Part shown: positions 43,678-52,654 of the stretch, piece after piece | Layout of the letters: every line of letters starts with the position of its first letter | How positions within the stretch are numbered: position 1 is the first letter of the stretch | Origin: Candidatus Carbonibacillus altaicus | Lineage (GTDB): Bacteria > Bacillota > Bacilli > Thermicanales > DSM-22653 | Assembly (NCBI GenBank): GCA_003050645.1 | Contig: PEBX01000008.1 | Location: 1 to 64,000, forward strand | Direction of reading: 5' to 3' | DNA length: 64,000 nt | The notes under the pieces: model-generated | What the model was told of the DNA's origin: nothing | Seen by the model: the letters and a program-made list of their open reading frames with translations, nothing else | Database searches by the model: none | Program-made: the position numbers and the translations under genes

Positions 43678-43706
43678 TTGACATAAACCACTTTACGTAC
43701 TATAAT
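43678..43706 (+). promoter_or_regulatory. Sigma-A promoter of the opp operon, island 2
   Basis: TTGACA at 43678-43683, exact 17-bp spacer, perfect TATAAT at 43701-43706. It is preceded by AATG and followed by GATAAT, as at 17248 and 21159. AAGCGGTTACA at 43723-43733, just after the expected transcription start, resembles a CcpA catabolite-response (cre) half, with mismatches in the first two bases. Confidence 0.75.
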
Positions 43707-43761
43707 GATAATACAGACTAAAAAGCGGTTACATTTTATTAATCAAAAGGAGGAAGGTATG

Positions 43762-45567
43762 ATGTCCTTTAAAAAACGATGGTGGATAGTAATTTCCATC
43801 ATCATGATCAGTCTGTTGGTTGTTACAGCGTGTTCTACCAGTTCGACTGATTCACAGAATGGCACCAACGGTACGTCACAGACAGACGATACGGCAGGAA
43901 ATACGACCGGGGATAAAAATCAAGAGGTACCTAAGACAAAACATCCCAAGGTAGCACGCATGGTGTTGCCTTTAGATGGTGAAATGTTGGAACCGCATGT
44001 GTTCACTTGGGGAACATATTATGCTAGAATGGGTATTTTTGAGCCACTAACCAAAATTGATAAAGATATGAACGTTATACCAGCCAATGCTACCAGTTGG
44101 GAACATAATGATGATTACACGGTTTGGACGTTTAAACTGCGAGATGACTTAAAATGGTCAGACGGGACAACTTTAAATGCGCATGATTATGAATATTCTT
44201 TTAAAAGAGTTGTGAATCCTGCAACAGCGGCTGAATATGGGAAAGGCTCTGCCTTCATTACGGGCGTTCCAATCTTAAACGCAGAAGAGATTCGACGGGG
44301 AGAAAAAGATCCGGATTCACTTGGCGTAAAGACTCTAGATGATCTAACGTTAGAAGTAACGATGAGCAAACCGTGGCCTAACATGCCCCTTTCTGTATCA
44401 GAAATTTGGGCAGTTCCTGTTCCTAAACATGTGATTGAAAAATATGGACAAAAGTGGATAGAACCCCAAAATATCGTATCAAACGGTCCATACAAAGTGG
44501 AAGATTTCCAACTAGGTGTTCACCTTAAGCTTGTTCCGAATCCAGAATACTATGGGAAGATAAATCTCGATCGCGTAGAAGTTATTAAATTAGAAAACCA
44601 GATTTTACCGTACCAAAATGATGACATTAATATTGCTTCTTTACAAGCTGCTGACATGGATATGGTTGCAAAGGATCCCGAATTAACAAAGCAGATGCAA
44701 TTCTATAAAACTGGGGTTGTCTACTTTATGAATATTCTGATGAGCGAAAATGATATATTACAGAAAAACCCTAAGATTCGCCAGGCTATTTCGATGTCTT
44801 TGCAACGTAATATTATTGCTGATGATATTATGCGCGGATCGGTTCGCGCTGCACCTTCCATGATTCCAGAAATATTTGCACCTTGGGGCTTAGAGATCGG
44901 ACTGGGAGATAATCAGCAAAGAGCGAGAGAACTCATGGCAGAAGCTGGTTATCCTGATGGGAAGGGTATACCTGAGATGACTATTATAATTGCAGGGGAA
45001 GCAACTGGACGAGAACTCGCTATCGCAGATATGATTGAAAAGGGTACAGGGATCAAAACTAAAATTGTTAATTATGAATGGGCTAAGTTTGTCGAGGAGC
45101 GGGATAAACTTCACAATAAAGATACATTTGGTTACTTTATATCGGGTGCAGGTTCATCCATCAATCATTATTCAGGGTATATTCGTCGAGAAGATCTGTG
45201 GAATGTAGGTCGAGCTTTGCTACCGCCTGATAAGTTTAAAAAGTTAAAAGAGATGAGTGAAGATAAATCCATAGATCCTGCTAAAAAGGGACAAATGCTC
45301 AATGATTTCATATATGAGAATACCACTGAAGTTGGCAAACAGTATATTTCCTTAATTCGAGAATCGCTTGCATCATCAGATCCCCAGGAGCAAGAACAGT
45401 TAGATAAAGAGGCGGCTAAACTGAGAGAGCAAGAGGCCGTTTACATTCCAATTGATTGGGAAAATGGTGTTAAGCTGATTAAGCCTTATTTGAAAGGATA
45501 TGTTGGTAATCCACTACTTCTAGGTGCACCGCCACTTTATTTCAATGATCTGTATGTCGAAGAATAG
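43762..45567 (+). CDS. oppA: Opp-type solute-binding lipoprotein
   Basis: About 601 residues; the ATG at 43762 (or 43759) follows AAAGGAGGAAGG. The signal peptide ends in lipobox VVTAC, followed by a Ser/Thr/Gly-rich linker. The rest is a family-5 (peptide/nickel/oligosaccharide) binding protein with FEPLTKIDKDMNVIPANATS, WTFKLRDDLKWSDGTTLNA and FKRVVNPATAAEYGKG. In this family many members bind oligosaccharides rather than peptides. The location with glycan catabolic genes suggests so here (inference). Expression is probably set by the promoter just upstream. Confidence 0.92.
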   Translation: MSFKKRWWIVISIIMISLLVVTACSTSSTDSQNGTNGTSQTDDTAGNTTGDKNQEVPKTKHPKVARMVLPLDGEMLEPHVFTWGTYYARMGIFEPLTKIDKDMNVIPANATSWEHNDDYTVWTFKLRDDLKWSDGTTLNAHDYEYSFKRVVNPATAAEYGKGSAFITGVPILNAEEIRRGEKDPDSLGVKTLDDLTLEVTMSKPWPNMPLSVSEIWAVPVPKHVIEKYGQKWIEPQNIVSNGPYKVEDFQLGVHLKLVPNPEYYGKINLDRVEVIKLENQILPYQNDDINIASLQAADMDMVAKDPELTKQMQFYKTGVVYFMNILMSENDILQKNPKIRQAISMSLQRNIIADDIMRGSVRAAPSMIPEIFAPWGLEIGLGDNQQRARELMAEAGYPDGKGIPEMTIIIAGEATGRELAIADMIEKGTGIKTKIVNYEWAKFVEERDKLHNKDTFGYFISGAGSSINHYSGYIRREDLWNVGRALLPPDKFKKLKEMSEDKSIDPAKKGQMLNDFIYENTTEVGKQYISLIRESLASSDPQEQEQLDKEAAKLREQEAVYIPIDWENGVKLIKPYLKGYVGNPLLLGAPPLYFNDLYVEE

Positions 45568-45654
45568 TATAAGGACGGGTAGAGATTAAGTATTATATAT
45601 AATCATTCTTTTTGATTCAGTTGTTAATTAGTAATTTTACTATTATTATGCATT

Positions 45655-45696
45655 GCTAACACCACATATAGCAATATCGCTAGATGTGGTGTTAGC
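45655..45696 (+). repeat. Long hairpin between oppA and oppB
   Basis: GCTAACACCACAT (45655-45667) is the exact reverse complement of 45684-45696, and TAGC/GCTA extends the stem inward. There is no immediate T run, so partial termination or mRNA protection is likely. It is placed like the hairpin at 9524 in the other transporter operon. Confidence 0.75.
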
Positions 45697-45755
45697 TAAC
45701 TATCTTATTATGTATTTTTATTGGGAAGTTTAATAAAACAAAAAAGGTGAAAATG

Positions 45756-46715
45756 ATGTGGCGATATATTTTAAAACGCATAGGTTTTATAGTGATAGCG
45801 CTATTTTTTGTTTCTCTTATCACATTCATTTTAATTAAAAGTGCTCCTGGTAATTATATAGAAACGGAGCGTCTTATCACACAAAATTTAACGGATGTCA
45901 ATGTGCCCCCGGATGTCAAGGAAGCGTGGGAAAAAATGTATCACTTAGATAAACCTGAGTGGCAGCAATTTCTTATTTTCTTAGGGAACGCAGTAAAATT
46001 TCAGTTTGGGCCATCGTTTAAATATCCTACAAAAACAGTTGAAAATATAATAGTTGAAACTTATCCTGTTTCTTTAACTTTAGCTGGTCTAGCGATGCTT
46101 TTAGCGATTGTTATTGGTATACCTTTAGGAATATTATCTGCATTTTACAAGGATACCTTAATTGATCGCATCGCTATTTTTCTTTCGATGATTGGCACGA
46201 GCATTCCTAACTATGTCATGGCAGTGTTTTTAATCTATATACTGGCACTGACCTTACACCTTGTGCCATCCATTGGATGGGGGCAACCCGTTAATTATGT
46301 ACTTCCTGTTCTTTCTTTAGCAATCGGCCCGATAGGGAGCATTACTCGGTTTATGCGTTCCAGTCTGATAGAAACTCTGAATCAAGAATATATTAAGGTC
46401 GCTCGGGCCAAAGGAGGAGGTTTTATACAGGTTGTAATTCAACATGGTGTTAGAAACTCTTTGATTCCATTGATGACAGTTATTGGACCACAGCTAGCTT
46501 ATCTGTCAGTTGGAACGCTATTCGTTGAAAACTTATTTAATATTCCCGGACTGGGGAAGTTTTATTCTAGCGCTGCCGTATATCGAGATTATCCAATGGT
46601 GATGGGAACTACACTTTTTTTTGCAGGTATAGTCATGTTCGTTAACCTGTTAGTGGATATTGTATATGGTTTGCTGGATCCCCGTATTCGAAAGCTAGAT
46701 ATGAACCGTAGTTAA
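45756..46715 (+). CDS. oppB: Opp-type ABC transporter permease OppB
   Basis: About 319 residues. N-terminal helix WRYILKRIGFIVIALFFVSL, then the GPSFKYPTKTVENII region and five more membrane helices. The ATPase-contact loop is NQEYIKVARAKGGGFIQVVI with HGVRNSLIPLMT after it. AAAAAGG precedes the ATG pair at 45753/45756. It forms the membrane channel with OppC. Confidence 0.93.
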   Translation: MWRYILKRIGFIVIALFFVSLITFILIKSAPGNYIETERLITQNLTDVNVPPDVKEAWEKMYHLDKPEWQQFLIFLGNAVKFQFGPSFKYPTKTVENIIVETYPVSLTLAGLAMLLAIVIGIPLGILSAFYKDTLIDRIAIFLSMIGTSIPNYVMAVFLIYILALTLHLVPSIGWGQPVNYVLPVLSLAIGPIGSITRFMRSSLIETLNQEYIKVARAKGGGFIQVVIQHGVRNSLIPLMTVIGPQLAYLSVGTLFVENLFNIPGLGKFYSSAAVYRDYPMVMGTTLFFAGIVMFVNLLVDIVYGLLDPRIRKLDMNRS

Positions 46716-46807
46716 AAAGATGGATTAATAGGGTAAGAAAATGTGAAATAAATCAATGTAGATGCACGAGAGTAAGGATGGATCACGGAGAGTAAGGATG
46801 GATAAAG

Positions 46808-47734
46808 ATGGGCGAATTTACGATACCGGTAAATAAAAATATAGATTCTGGAGGAAAACCACCTTCCGCTGAACATTCCGATAAAACTACACGGCGTAGT
46901 TATTTTGGTGTATTATGGCGACGTTTCAAACGAAATAAAATTTCATTGATCAGTCTATATTTTATTGTTTTCTTAATTGCACTGGCCATAGTCGGCCCAT
47001 TAATATTGCCATTTGATTATAAAACAATGGATTATACTGCGCTGTATCAAAAACCTAGTTTGAAACATTGGATGGGAACCGATGATGGCGGGCGAGATAT
47101 GCTGACGTTAATCATTTATGGCTTACGAAATGCCCTGATCGTTGGGTTTGGTGCCGGATTAGTAGAAATCCTGATCGGTGTAACAATAGGTGCTTTAGCT
47201 GGCTATTTTGGTGGACGGTTGGATAATATACTCATGCGTTTTGTTGACATTATGTTTGCACTGCCGTCTTTTTTGTTGAGCTTGATGCTCGTGGTTGTAT
47301 TGGGTCGTAATTTGTTTACAATCCTATTAGCAATTGGGCTGACATCCTGGGCAGGAATGGCGAGACTTGCGCGAGCGCAGGTTCTTTCTATTAAACAGGT
47401 TGATTATATCGAAGCAGCACGTTCACTAGGAGCCTCTAATTCGGTCATCATTTTTCGTTATGTTTTACCCAATGCTGTGGGCCCAATTTTTGTCTCTCTT
47501 TCATTTAATATTCCAGGTGCCATGATGGTAGAATCCGGACTCAGTCTCATCGGATTAGGGATTATGCCCCCTATGCCGAGTTGGGGTGCTCTAATAAATA
47601 TTGGCAGTCGCTTTATCTTATCAACACCGCATCTAATACTCTATCCTGCGATAACCTTTGCTCTTACGATCTTAGCCTTTACTTTTGTCGGCGATGGTTT
47701 ACGAGACGCGTTTGATGCCAAACAAAGTGATTAG
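46808..47734 (+). CDS. oppC: Opp-type ABC transporter permease OppC
   Basis: 308 residues. OppC_N segment FGVLWRRFKRNKISLISLYF, then HWMGTDDGGRDMLTLIIYGL and six helices; the EAA loop is VDYIEAARSLGASNSVIIFR. The ribosome-site region is duplicated: AGAGTAAGGATGGAT occurs twice in 46768-46803, of which only the second is at proper distance. Confidence 0.93.
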   Translation: MGEFTIPVNKNIDSGGKPPSAEHSDKTTRRSYFGVLWRRFKRNKISLISLYFIVFLIALAIVGPLILPFDYKTMDYTALYQKPSLKHWMGTDDGGRDMLTLIIYGLRNALIVGFGAGLVEILIGVTIGALAGYFGGRLDNILMRFVDIMFALPSFLLSLMLVVVLGRNLFTILLAIGLTSWAGMARLARAQVLSIKQVDYIEAARSLGASNSVIIFRYVLPNAVGPIFVSLSFNIPGAMMVESGLSLIGLGIMPPMPSWGALINIGSRFILSTPHLILYPAITFALTILAFTFVGDGLRDAFDAKQSD

Positions 47735-47754
47735 CAAGAAGGTAGGGAGCTCAT

Positions 47755-48717
47755 TTGACGAATATATTGGATGTTCAAGCATTGAAAACGGAATTCAGAC
47801 GAAAAAATACTCTTATTAGAGCGGTAAATAATATATCATTTACAATAAAAAAGGGTAGTGTTTTGTCTATTGTTGGTGAATCAGGAAGCGGTAAGAGCGT
47901 AACAATGCACAGCGTATTAAGGCTCATACCATCTACAGGGAAAATCGTAGCTGAAAAAATAAACTTTATGGGCCGGGACTTGATGCGTTTAACAGAAAAA
48001 GAGATGAGAAAAATACGTGGAGATCAAATTTCGATGATTTTTCAAGATCCTATGAGCTCGCTTAATCCTACAATTAAGATAGGTCGACAAATAAGCGAGG
48101 TTCTCTTGTGGCACCATAAAGCTAATCCAAAAGAGGCTAAAGAACGAACCATCCGTATGTTACACGAGGTAGGCATTGCTTCACCCATTGAACGATACAA
48201 TCAATATCCTTTTGAGTTTAGTGGCGGGATGAGACAAAGGGTTATGATTGCGATGGCATTAATTGGCGAGCCACGCTTGCTTATTGCTGATGAACCAACA
48301 ACTTCTCTGGATGTAACGGTTCAAGCGCAAATATTAGCTCTCATTAAGAAAATGCAGGAACAAAATAAAATGAGTGTGGTTTTAATTACTCATAATCTTG
48401 CTGTTGCTACAATGATGGCTGATGAAATGATCGTAATGTATGCCGGACAAATCGTTGAACAGGCTACCAAAGCAGAATTTCTAAACCGTGCATCCCATCC
48501 ATATACAGTAGCGCTTTTGGGGTCAACACCAAAGCTTAATATGAAAGAACGGCTTCAGTCCATACCTGGTCAGCCTCCCGATTTAAAAAACATTAACCTC
48601 GAAGGCTGTCCGTTTGTTGATCGTTGTAGTGCAAAAATGGAGCGCTGTAGTAGAGAAGAACCGCCTGCTGTGCAACTTTCGCCAACACATCGTATTCGCT
48701 GCTGGCTTTATACGTGA
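47755..48717 (+). CDS. oppD: Opp-type ABC transporter ATPase OppD
   Basis: 320 residues from a TTG with AGAAGGTAGGGAG upstream. Walker [14 protein letters not shown], signature EFSGGMRQRVMIAMAL, Walker B RLLIADEPTTSLDVT and the C-terminal oligopeptide-type cysteine region GCPFVDRCSAKMERC. It overlaps oppF by four bases if the GTG at 48714 is used. It powers the transporter with OppF. The island-1 homologue is a wreck. Confidence 0.95.
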   Translation: MTNILDVQALKTEFRRKNTLIRAVNNISFTIKKGSVLSIVGESGSGKSVTMHSVLRLIPSTGKIVAEKINFMGRDLMRLTEKEMRKIRGDQISMIFQDPMSSLNPTIKIGRQISEVLLWHHKANPKEAKERTIRMLHEVGIASPIERYNQYPFEFSGGMRQRVMIAMALIGEPRLLIADEPTTSLDVTVQAQILALIKKMQEQNKMSVVLITHNLAVATMMADEMIVMYAGQIVEQATKAEFLNRASHPYTVALLGSTPKLNMKERLQSIPGQPPDLKNINLEGCPFVDRCSAKMERCSREEPPAVQLSPTHRIRCWLYT

Positions 48718-48725
48718 AGGAGGGC

Positions 48726-49688
48726 ATGATATTGGAACCTGTCATCGAACGTATGCTGGAGGTGCAAAATTTAAAAAAATACTTTTCAGTAGGTAAACAG
48801 CTTTTAAAAGCGATTGATGACGTCAGTCTTGAAGTAAAGACCGGGCAGTCAGTAGGCATAGTTGGAGAAAGTGGAAGTGGGAAATCGACTTTTGCCCGCT
48901 TGGTTCTCGGTCTTTTAGAAGCAACGGATGGGAATGTCTTTTTTATGGAATCTATAGCCGTTCAACCTATGAAGAAAAATAACCGTTCAATGACGCTCCG
49001 CAAATATGCTCAGATTGTATTTCAGAATCCTTATCTATCGCTGTTTCCTCATTTAACAATTGGTGCCAACATTGAGGAACCTTTACGTATTCATGGAGTG
49101 CGAGATAAAGAAAAAAGGCACCTAAGAGCACAAGAACTTATGTATAAAGTTGGTGTACCAGAGGCTTACTATGACGCTTTTCCTCACGAACTTTCCGGCG
49201 GCCAGCAACAGAGGGTTGCCATTGCACGTGCACTCGCTTTAAATCCAAAATTAATTGTATTTGATGAACCGGTATCCAGTCTAGATGTGTCGATTCAGGC
49301 ACAGATATTAAACTTGCTTCTAGATTTAAAAGAACAGTATCGATTAACATATGTTTTTATTGCTCATGACCTCGCGGTTGTTGAATATATAAGTGATGTT
49401 ATTGCTGTTATGTATCTCGGTCGTTTCGTTGAATATGCACCAAAACGTTTTTTGATCGATCAGCCGCTGCACCCTTATACAAATGTCTTGCTTGAGTCGG
49501 TCCCGGTTGTCGGGGGTTCCCTAAAAGACGTCGCCGGTAGAGGGGAAATCCCCTCTCCTTTATCGCCACCCTCCGGTTGCCCATTTCATCCGCGTTGTAC
49601 GAAAGCATTCGATCGTTGTCGTCTTGAACGACCAGAATTCATAGAAGTAAAACCGAATCACTGGGTTGCTTGCCACTTATACACTTGA
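48726..49688 (+). CDS. oppF: Opp-type ABC transporter ATPase OppF
   Basis: About 320 residues. Walker [17 protein letters not shown]-loop [14 protein letters not shown], signature [16 protein letters not shown], Walker [16 protein letters not shown] and C-terminal [15 protein letters not shown]. Starts at 48714 (GTG), 48726 (ATG) or 48732 (TTG) are possible; GAAGGAGGG lies just before. The second ATPase of the transporter. The only intact one in the window. Confidence 0.94.
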   Translation: MILEPVIERMLEVQNLKKYFSVGKQLLKAIDDVSLEVKTGQSVGIVGESGSGKSTFARLVLGLLEATDGNVFFMESIAVQPMKKNNRSMTLRKYAQIVFQNPYLSLFPHLTIGANIEEPLRIHGVRDKEKRHLRAQELMYKVGVPEAYYDAFPHELSGGQQQRVAIARALALNPKLIVFDEPVSSLDVSIQAQILNLLLDLKEQYRLTYVFIAHDLAVVEYISDVIAVMYLGRFVEYAPKRFLIDQPLHPYTNVLLESVPVVGGSLKDVAGRGEIPSPLSPPSGCPFHPRCTKAFDRCRLERPEFIEVKPNHWVACHLYT

Positions 49689-49751
49689 TAAAAAAGACTT
49701 AATTGGTCAGTATGGTACGATCACTGTGCTTAGAAAAGGAGATGCTTTCTT

Positions 49752-50277
49752 ATGAGCCATAAAGTTAAAGATGGGATAGCGGTGATCGGCGCAGGTTTTA
49801 TCTCAACACACCATTTAAAAGCATATGCAGTCAATCCGGATGTTAAATTAGTAGCTATTGCCGATTTAAAAAGAGATAGAGCTCAGGAGAATGTAGAACA
49901 GTATCAGATACAATATGGTATTTATTTGGGACTGGAAAACCATGGAAAGTTGGCTGGGAAAGCAGGGCAGGTTAAGGATCTATATAGAGACGATTCGTTC
50001 ACCTTTCCTGCGTTCAACATTTGACATGGGGAACTTCTTGCTCGTTGATGAAGATCCTCTAAATGCTGTGAATCAACTATATCCATACATTATCCACATA
50101 CAAGCCAAAGATTTTGTATTAAAACATGATGATAAAGAGATACGCTCTGAACATTACTTCGTAAGTTTGAGTAATCGATTGTACAGATGAGAAATTACAG
50201 GAGCGGGTGATGTACCTGTACAGGACATTATGAAAACCTTAGAAGCATTAGGATATGAAGGGGTGATTAATATATAG
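49752..50277 (+). pseudogene. Gfo/Idh 1 and isomerase remnants joined by a deletion
   Basis: AAAAGGAG and an ATG start the first 50 or so residues of a dehydrogenase (IAVIGAGFISTHHLKAYA, AIADLKRDRAQEN). The frame then runs straight into the middle of the isomerase (YLGLENHGKLAGKAGQ). A shift follows, with STFDMGNFLLVDEDPL, IIHIQAKDF, a stop and GDVPVQDIMKTLEALGYEG. The missing centre equals about 1.3 kb of island 1. The 90-residue fusion frame 49752-50024 is open, but no function is expected. Confidence 0.85.
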
Positions 50278-50614
50278 AATGATTTCACTGCTGAAAGAAC
50301 AGATTGTTTTAGATCTATATTTTTCGAGAAGGAAGCAATGGTGACGATATCTCAGGCTGGTGGACCGGGACGATATGACATTGAATATTATGAAGAAAAG
50401 GTTCAGGACTTTCCCCTATATCTATGTACGCTGGACAGAAGAGAGAAATATGGAAGAGTTTATACGCATTGTTACAGAAGAATGTCTTTCATTGAAACAT
50501 TTTACACAGACTTTCCCCATTCATCAGGCGAAAAATGTATATGAACAACTACTAAGAAGTACTTTAAAGCAATTAGCAGTGTTATTGGAGTATCCGTTGA
50601 AAAGAAACTATTAA
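50278..50614 (+). pseudogene. C-terminal remnant of the MDR dehydrogenase
   Basis: Reads FFEKEAMVTISQAGGPGRYD, then in the next frame FPYIYVRWTEERNMEEFIRI to LLEYPLKRNY. This matches the last 110 residues of the protein at 24587-25609. The N-terminal two thirds, including the cofactor domain, are deleted. Confidence 0.85.
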
Positions 50615-50709
50615 AGAGACAATTTGTGACAGAACAATAAACAGAGTTATTTATGTATGGAGCATGACAAAGTTGTTCAGAGAGCTAAGCTTGATAGGAT
50701 GTGATGCAT

Positions 50710-51438
50710 GTGTCGATTAAACAAACATTGTTAGATAGTCTCAAACATGGTCTGATCGTTTCTTGCCAAGCCCAACCCGGAGACCCTTTTTTTGGTGCAG
50801 AGTACATGGCGCGCATGGCCATTGCTGCGCAAATGGGGGGAGCAGTCGGTATTCGGGCGAATGGACCAGATGATATTTCAGCAATTAAAAAATCCGTAAC
50901 GATCCCTATTTTCGGCATTGAAAAGAAGTCTTATGACGGATTTGAGCCCTATATTACACCAACGCTACGGGAAGTAGAACGCGTAATCAAAGCCGGTGCA
51001 GATATTATTGCAATTGATGCAACGGAAAGATACAAACCTGGTATGTATACGACAGAAGCAATACTGACTGAAATCCGCAAGCAATATCCTGACATCCTGG
51101 TTATGGGGGATGTTTCGACAATTGAGGAGGGGATTAAAGCAGAGAAGATTGGTTTTGACTTGATTGCCACGACGCTTGTAGGTTATACAAAAGCGACAGA
51201 GGATCAACGAGATCATCATATTGATCTTAACTTTATAAAAAGATTAACCGATGCTATTCAAGTACCGGTGATTGCTGAAGGGAGGATATGGACCCCGGAA
51301 GAAGCCGTTCAAGCACTGTCTCTGGGTGCTTTTGCAGTTGTAGTAGGAACAGCGATCACTCGCCCGCAAGAGATCACTCGGCGATTTACTAAGCATATTA
51401 AGGGCTACCAGGAGGTGCTCAATGTTAGTAAAAAATAG
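50710..51438 (+). CDS. nanE: N-acylglucosamine-6-phosphate 2-epimerase NanE, copy 2
   Basis: 242 residues from a GTG aligned with the ATG of copy 1; an ATG at 50704 and a GTG at 50701 are alternatives. LIVSCQAQPGDPFFGAEYMA, AVGIRANGPDDI, GIEKKSYDG, IIAIDATERYKPG, GDVSTIEEG and AEGRIWTPEEA are all kept. It interconverts ManNAc-6-P and GlcNAc-6-P. It overlaps the RpiR gene by 17 bases, exactly as in island 1. It is intact although the genes directly before it are wrecks. Confidence 0.93.
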   Translation: MSIKQTLLDSLKHGLIVSCQAQPGDPFFGAEYMARMAIAAQMGGAVGIRANGPDDISAIKKSVTIPIFGIEKKSYDGFEPYITPTLREVERVIKAGADIIAIDATERYKPGMYTTEAILTEIRKQYPDILVMGDVSTIEEGIKAEKIGFDLIATTLVGYTKATEDQRDHHIDLNFIKRLTDAIQVPVIAEGRIWTPEEAVQALSLGAFAVVVGTAITRPQEITRRFTKHIKGYQEVLNVSKK

Positions 51439-52273
51439 TATTGTACTAAAAATTGAAAGTACGTACCGTGCCTTAACAAAATCGGAACGTAAAGTCGCTG
51501 ATGTTATCTTAGATAACCCGAATGAAATCATTTATCTTTCCATAAGTGACCTGGCTATGAAAAGTGGTGTTGCAGAGACGACCGTCGTTCGTTTTTGTAG
51601 AAGAATCGGCTATAGCGGTTTTCAAGACTTTAAATTAAATCTTGCCCAGGAGCTGGTAGAACCGGAAAAAAGTATTCATGAGTCAATCTCCTTTGACGAT
51701 AGTACAGAAGAGGTCATTCAAAAGTTAACGTACGAGAATATTGCTGTGCTGAACAATACAGCCCAATTGCTCGATAAAAAAGTGCTAGAAAATGTCATTC
51801 AGCTCATTATAGATGCGAGACGAGTTGATTTTTATGGTGTCGGAGCTTCTGGATTTACGGCTTTAGATGCTAAGTATAAGTTCATGCGCCTGGGGCTTCA
51901 GGTTGATGCAAATTTGGATCCGCATATTCAGGCTATATCAGCTGCTAATCTAGGCCCCGGTGATGTTGCTATCGGTATTTCATATTCCGGTAGCAATAAA
52001 GATACGATCGCAACTTGCCAAACTGCAAAACAATCGGGGGCGACCGTGATTAGTATAACCAATTATGCTCAATCTCCTATTACGAAGGTATCCGATTACG
52101 TATTGTTAACTTCCGCAAAAGAGACACCTTTGCGTAGTGGTGCGTTAACGTCTAAGATCGCTCAATTACATGTACTGGATATTCTTTATACAGCAACCGC
52201 GATCCGTCTTAAAGAAAAAGCCCTCGCATCATTGAATCGTACAGCGAATGCTGTTTTAGATAAACTTTATTAA
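51422..52273 (+). CDS. RpiR-family regulator (MurR-like), intact
   Basis: 283 residues. N-terminal RpiR helix-turn-helix (YRALTKSERKVADVI, SISDLAMKSGVAETTVVRF) and a C-terminal SIS sugar-phosphate-binding domain (RRVDFYGVGASGFTALDA, GISYSGSNKDTIATCQTAK). GGAGGTG precedes the ATG. With NanE next door, an N-acylhexosamine-6-phosphate is the likely effector, as for MurR (inference). It is the only intact regulator of this type in the window and so probably governs both islands and perhaps the DUF4855 genes through the shared promoter elements. Confidence 0.92.
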   Translation: MLVKNSIVLKIESTYRALTKSERKVADVILDNPNEIIYLSISDLAMKSGVAETTVVRFCRRIGYSGFQDFKLNLAQELVEPEKSIHESISFDDSTEEVIQKLTYENIAVLNNTAQLLDKKVLENVIQLIIDARRVDFYGVGASGFTALDAKYKFMRLGLQVDANLDPHIQAISAANLGPGDVAIGISYSGSNKDTIATCQTAKQSGATVISITNYAQSPITKVSDYVLLTSAKETPLRSGALTSKIAQLHVLDILYTATAIRLKEKALASLNRTANAVLDKLY

Positions 52274-52286
52274 TTGAATGAAAGTT

Positions 52287-52508
52287 TGAGGTGTGTACCT
52301 TGGAGTTATCGGTTCTGCAGGTAAAATGGATGTTCATGAAAGCAGTGTTTATTATGCGACATACAACTTCCTGGGATGGACTAATCTTAAGTTCCGGGCG
52401 TTATTTCAAGACACATATGTGTTACCGGTTGCTGTGGACAATGATGTGAATGCCTCGCTGCTTGGCGAGCGCTGGTTAGGAGCGGACCGAAACTATCAGC
52501 TTTATTAG
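52287..52508 (+). pseudogene. Middle fragment of the ROK kinase
   Basis: Reads GSAGKMDVHESSVYYAT, FLGWTNLKFRALF and VAVDNDVNASLLGERWLGAD, matching residues about 60-125 of the island-1 kinase. Both the ATP motif before and the zinc and catalytic region after are gone. Confidence 0.88.
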
Positions 52509-52593
52509 CGATGAAGACGGACTTAAAGCGTTAGAAATAGCCTTGATGGGATATGCCTCCTATAAAATAAGGAAAGAAAGTCACCCCGCATGA
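52497..52593 (+). pseudogene. C-terminal tail of Gfo/Idh 3
   Basis: In a frame overlapping the kinase fragment: ISDEDGLKALEIALMGYASY to a TGA at 52591. It matches the last 30 residues of the island-1 protein 31084-32082. The join marks a deletion equivalent to about 4.6 kb of island 1, covering the kinase end, SDR epimerase, aldolase, Gfo/Idh 2 and most of Gfo/Idh 3. Confidence 0.85.
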
Positions 52594-52654
52594 GGTGGGA
52601 TGATGCTATTGATCAATAAAGGTGATGGAAAAACCGATCAATTAAGAGATCTTT

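Noticed and set aside
43720-43733. Firm cre call after the oppA promoter
   Set aside because: The core AAGCGGTTACA fits, but the first two conserved bases do not, so it is mentioned only as a possibility in the promoter entry.
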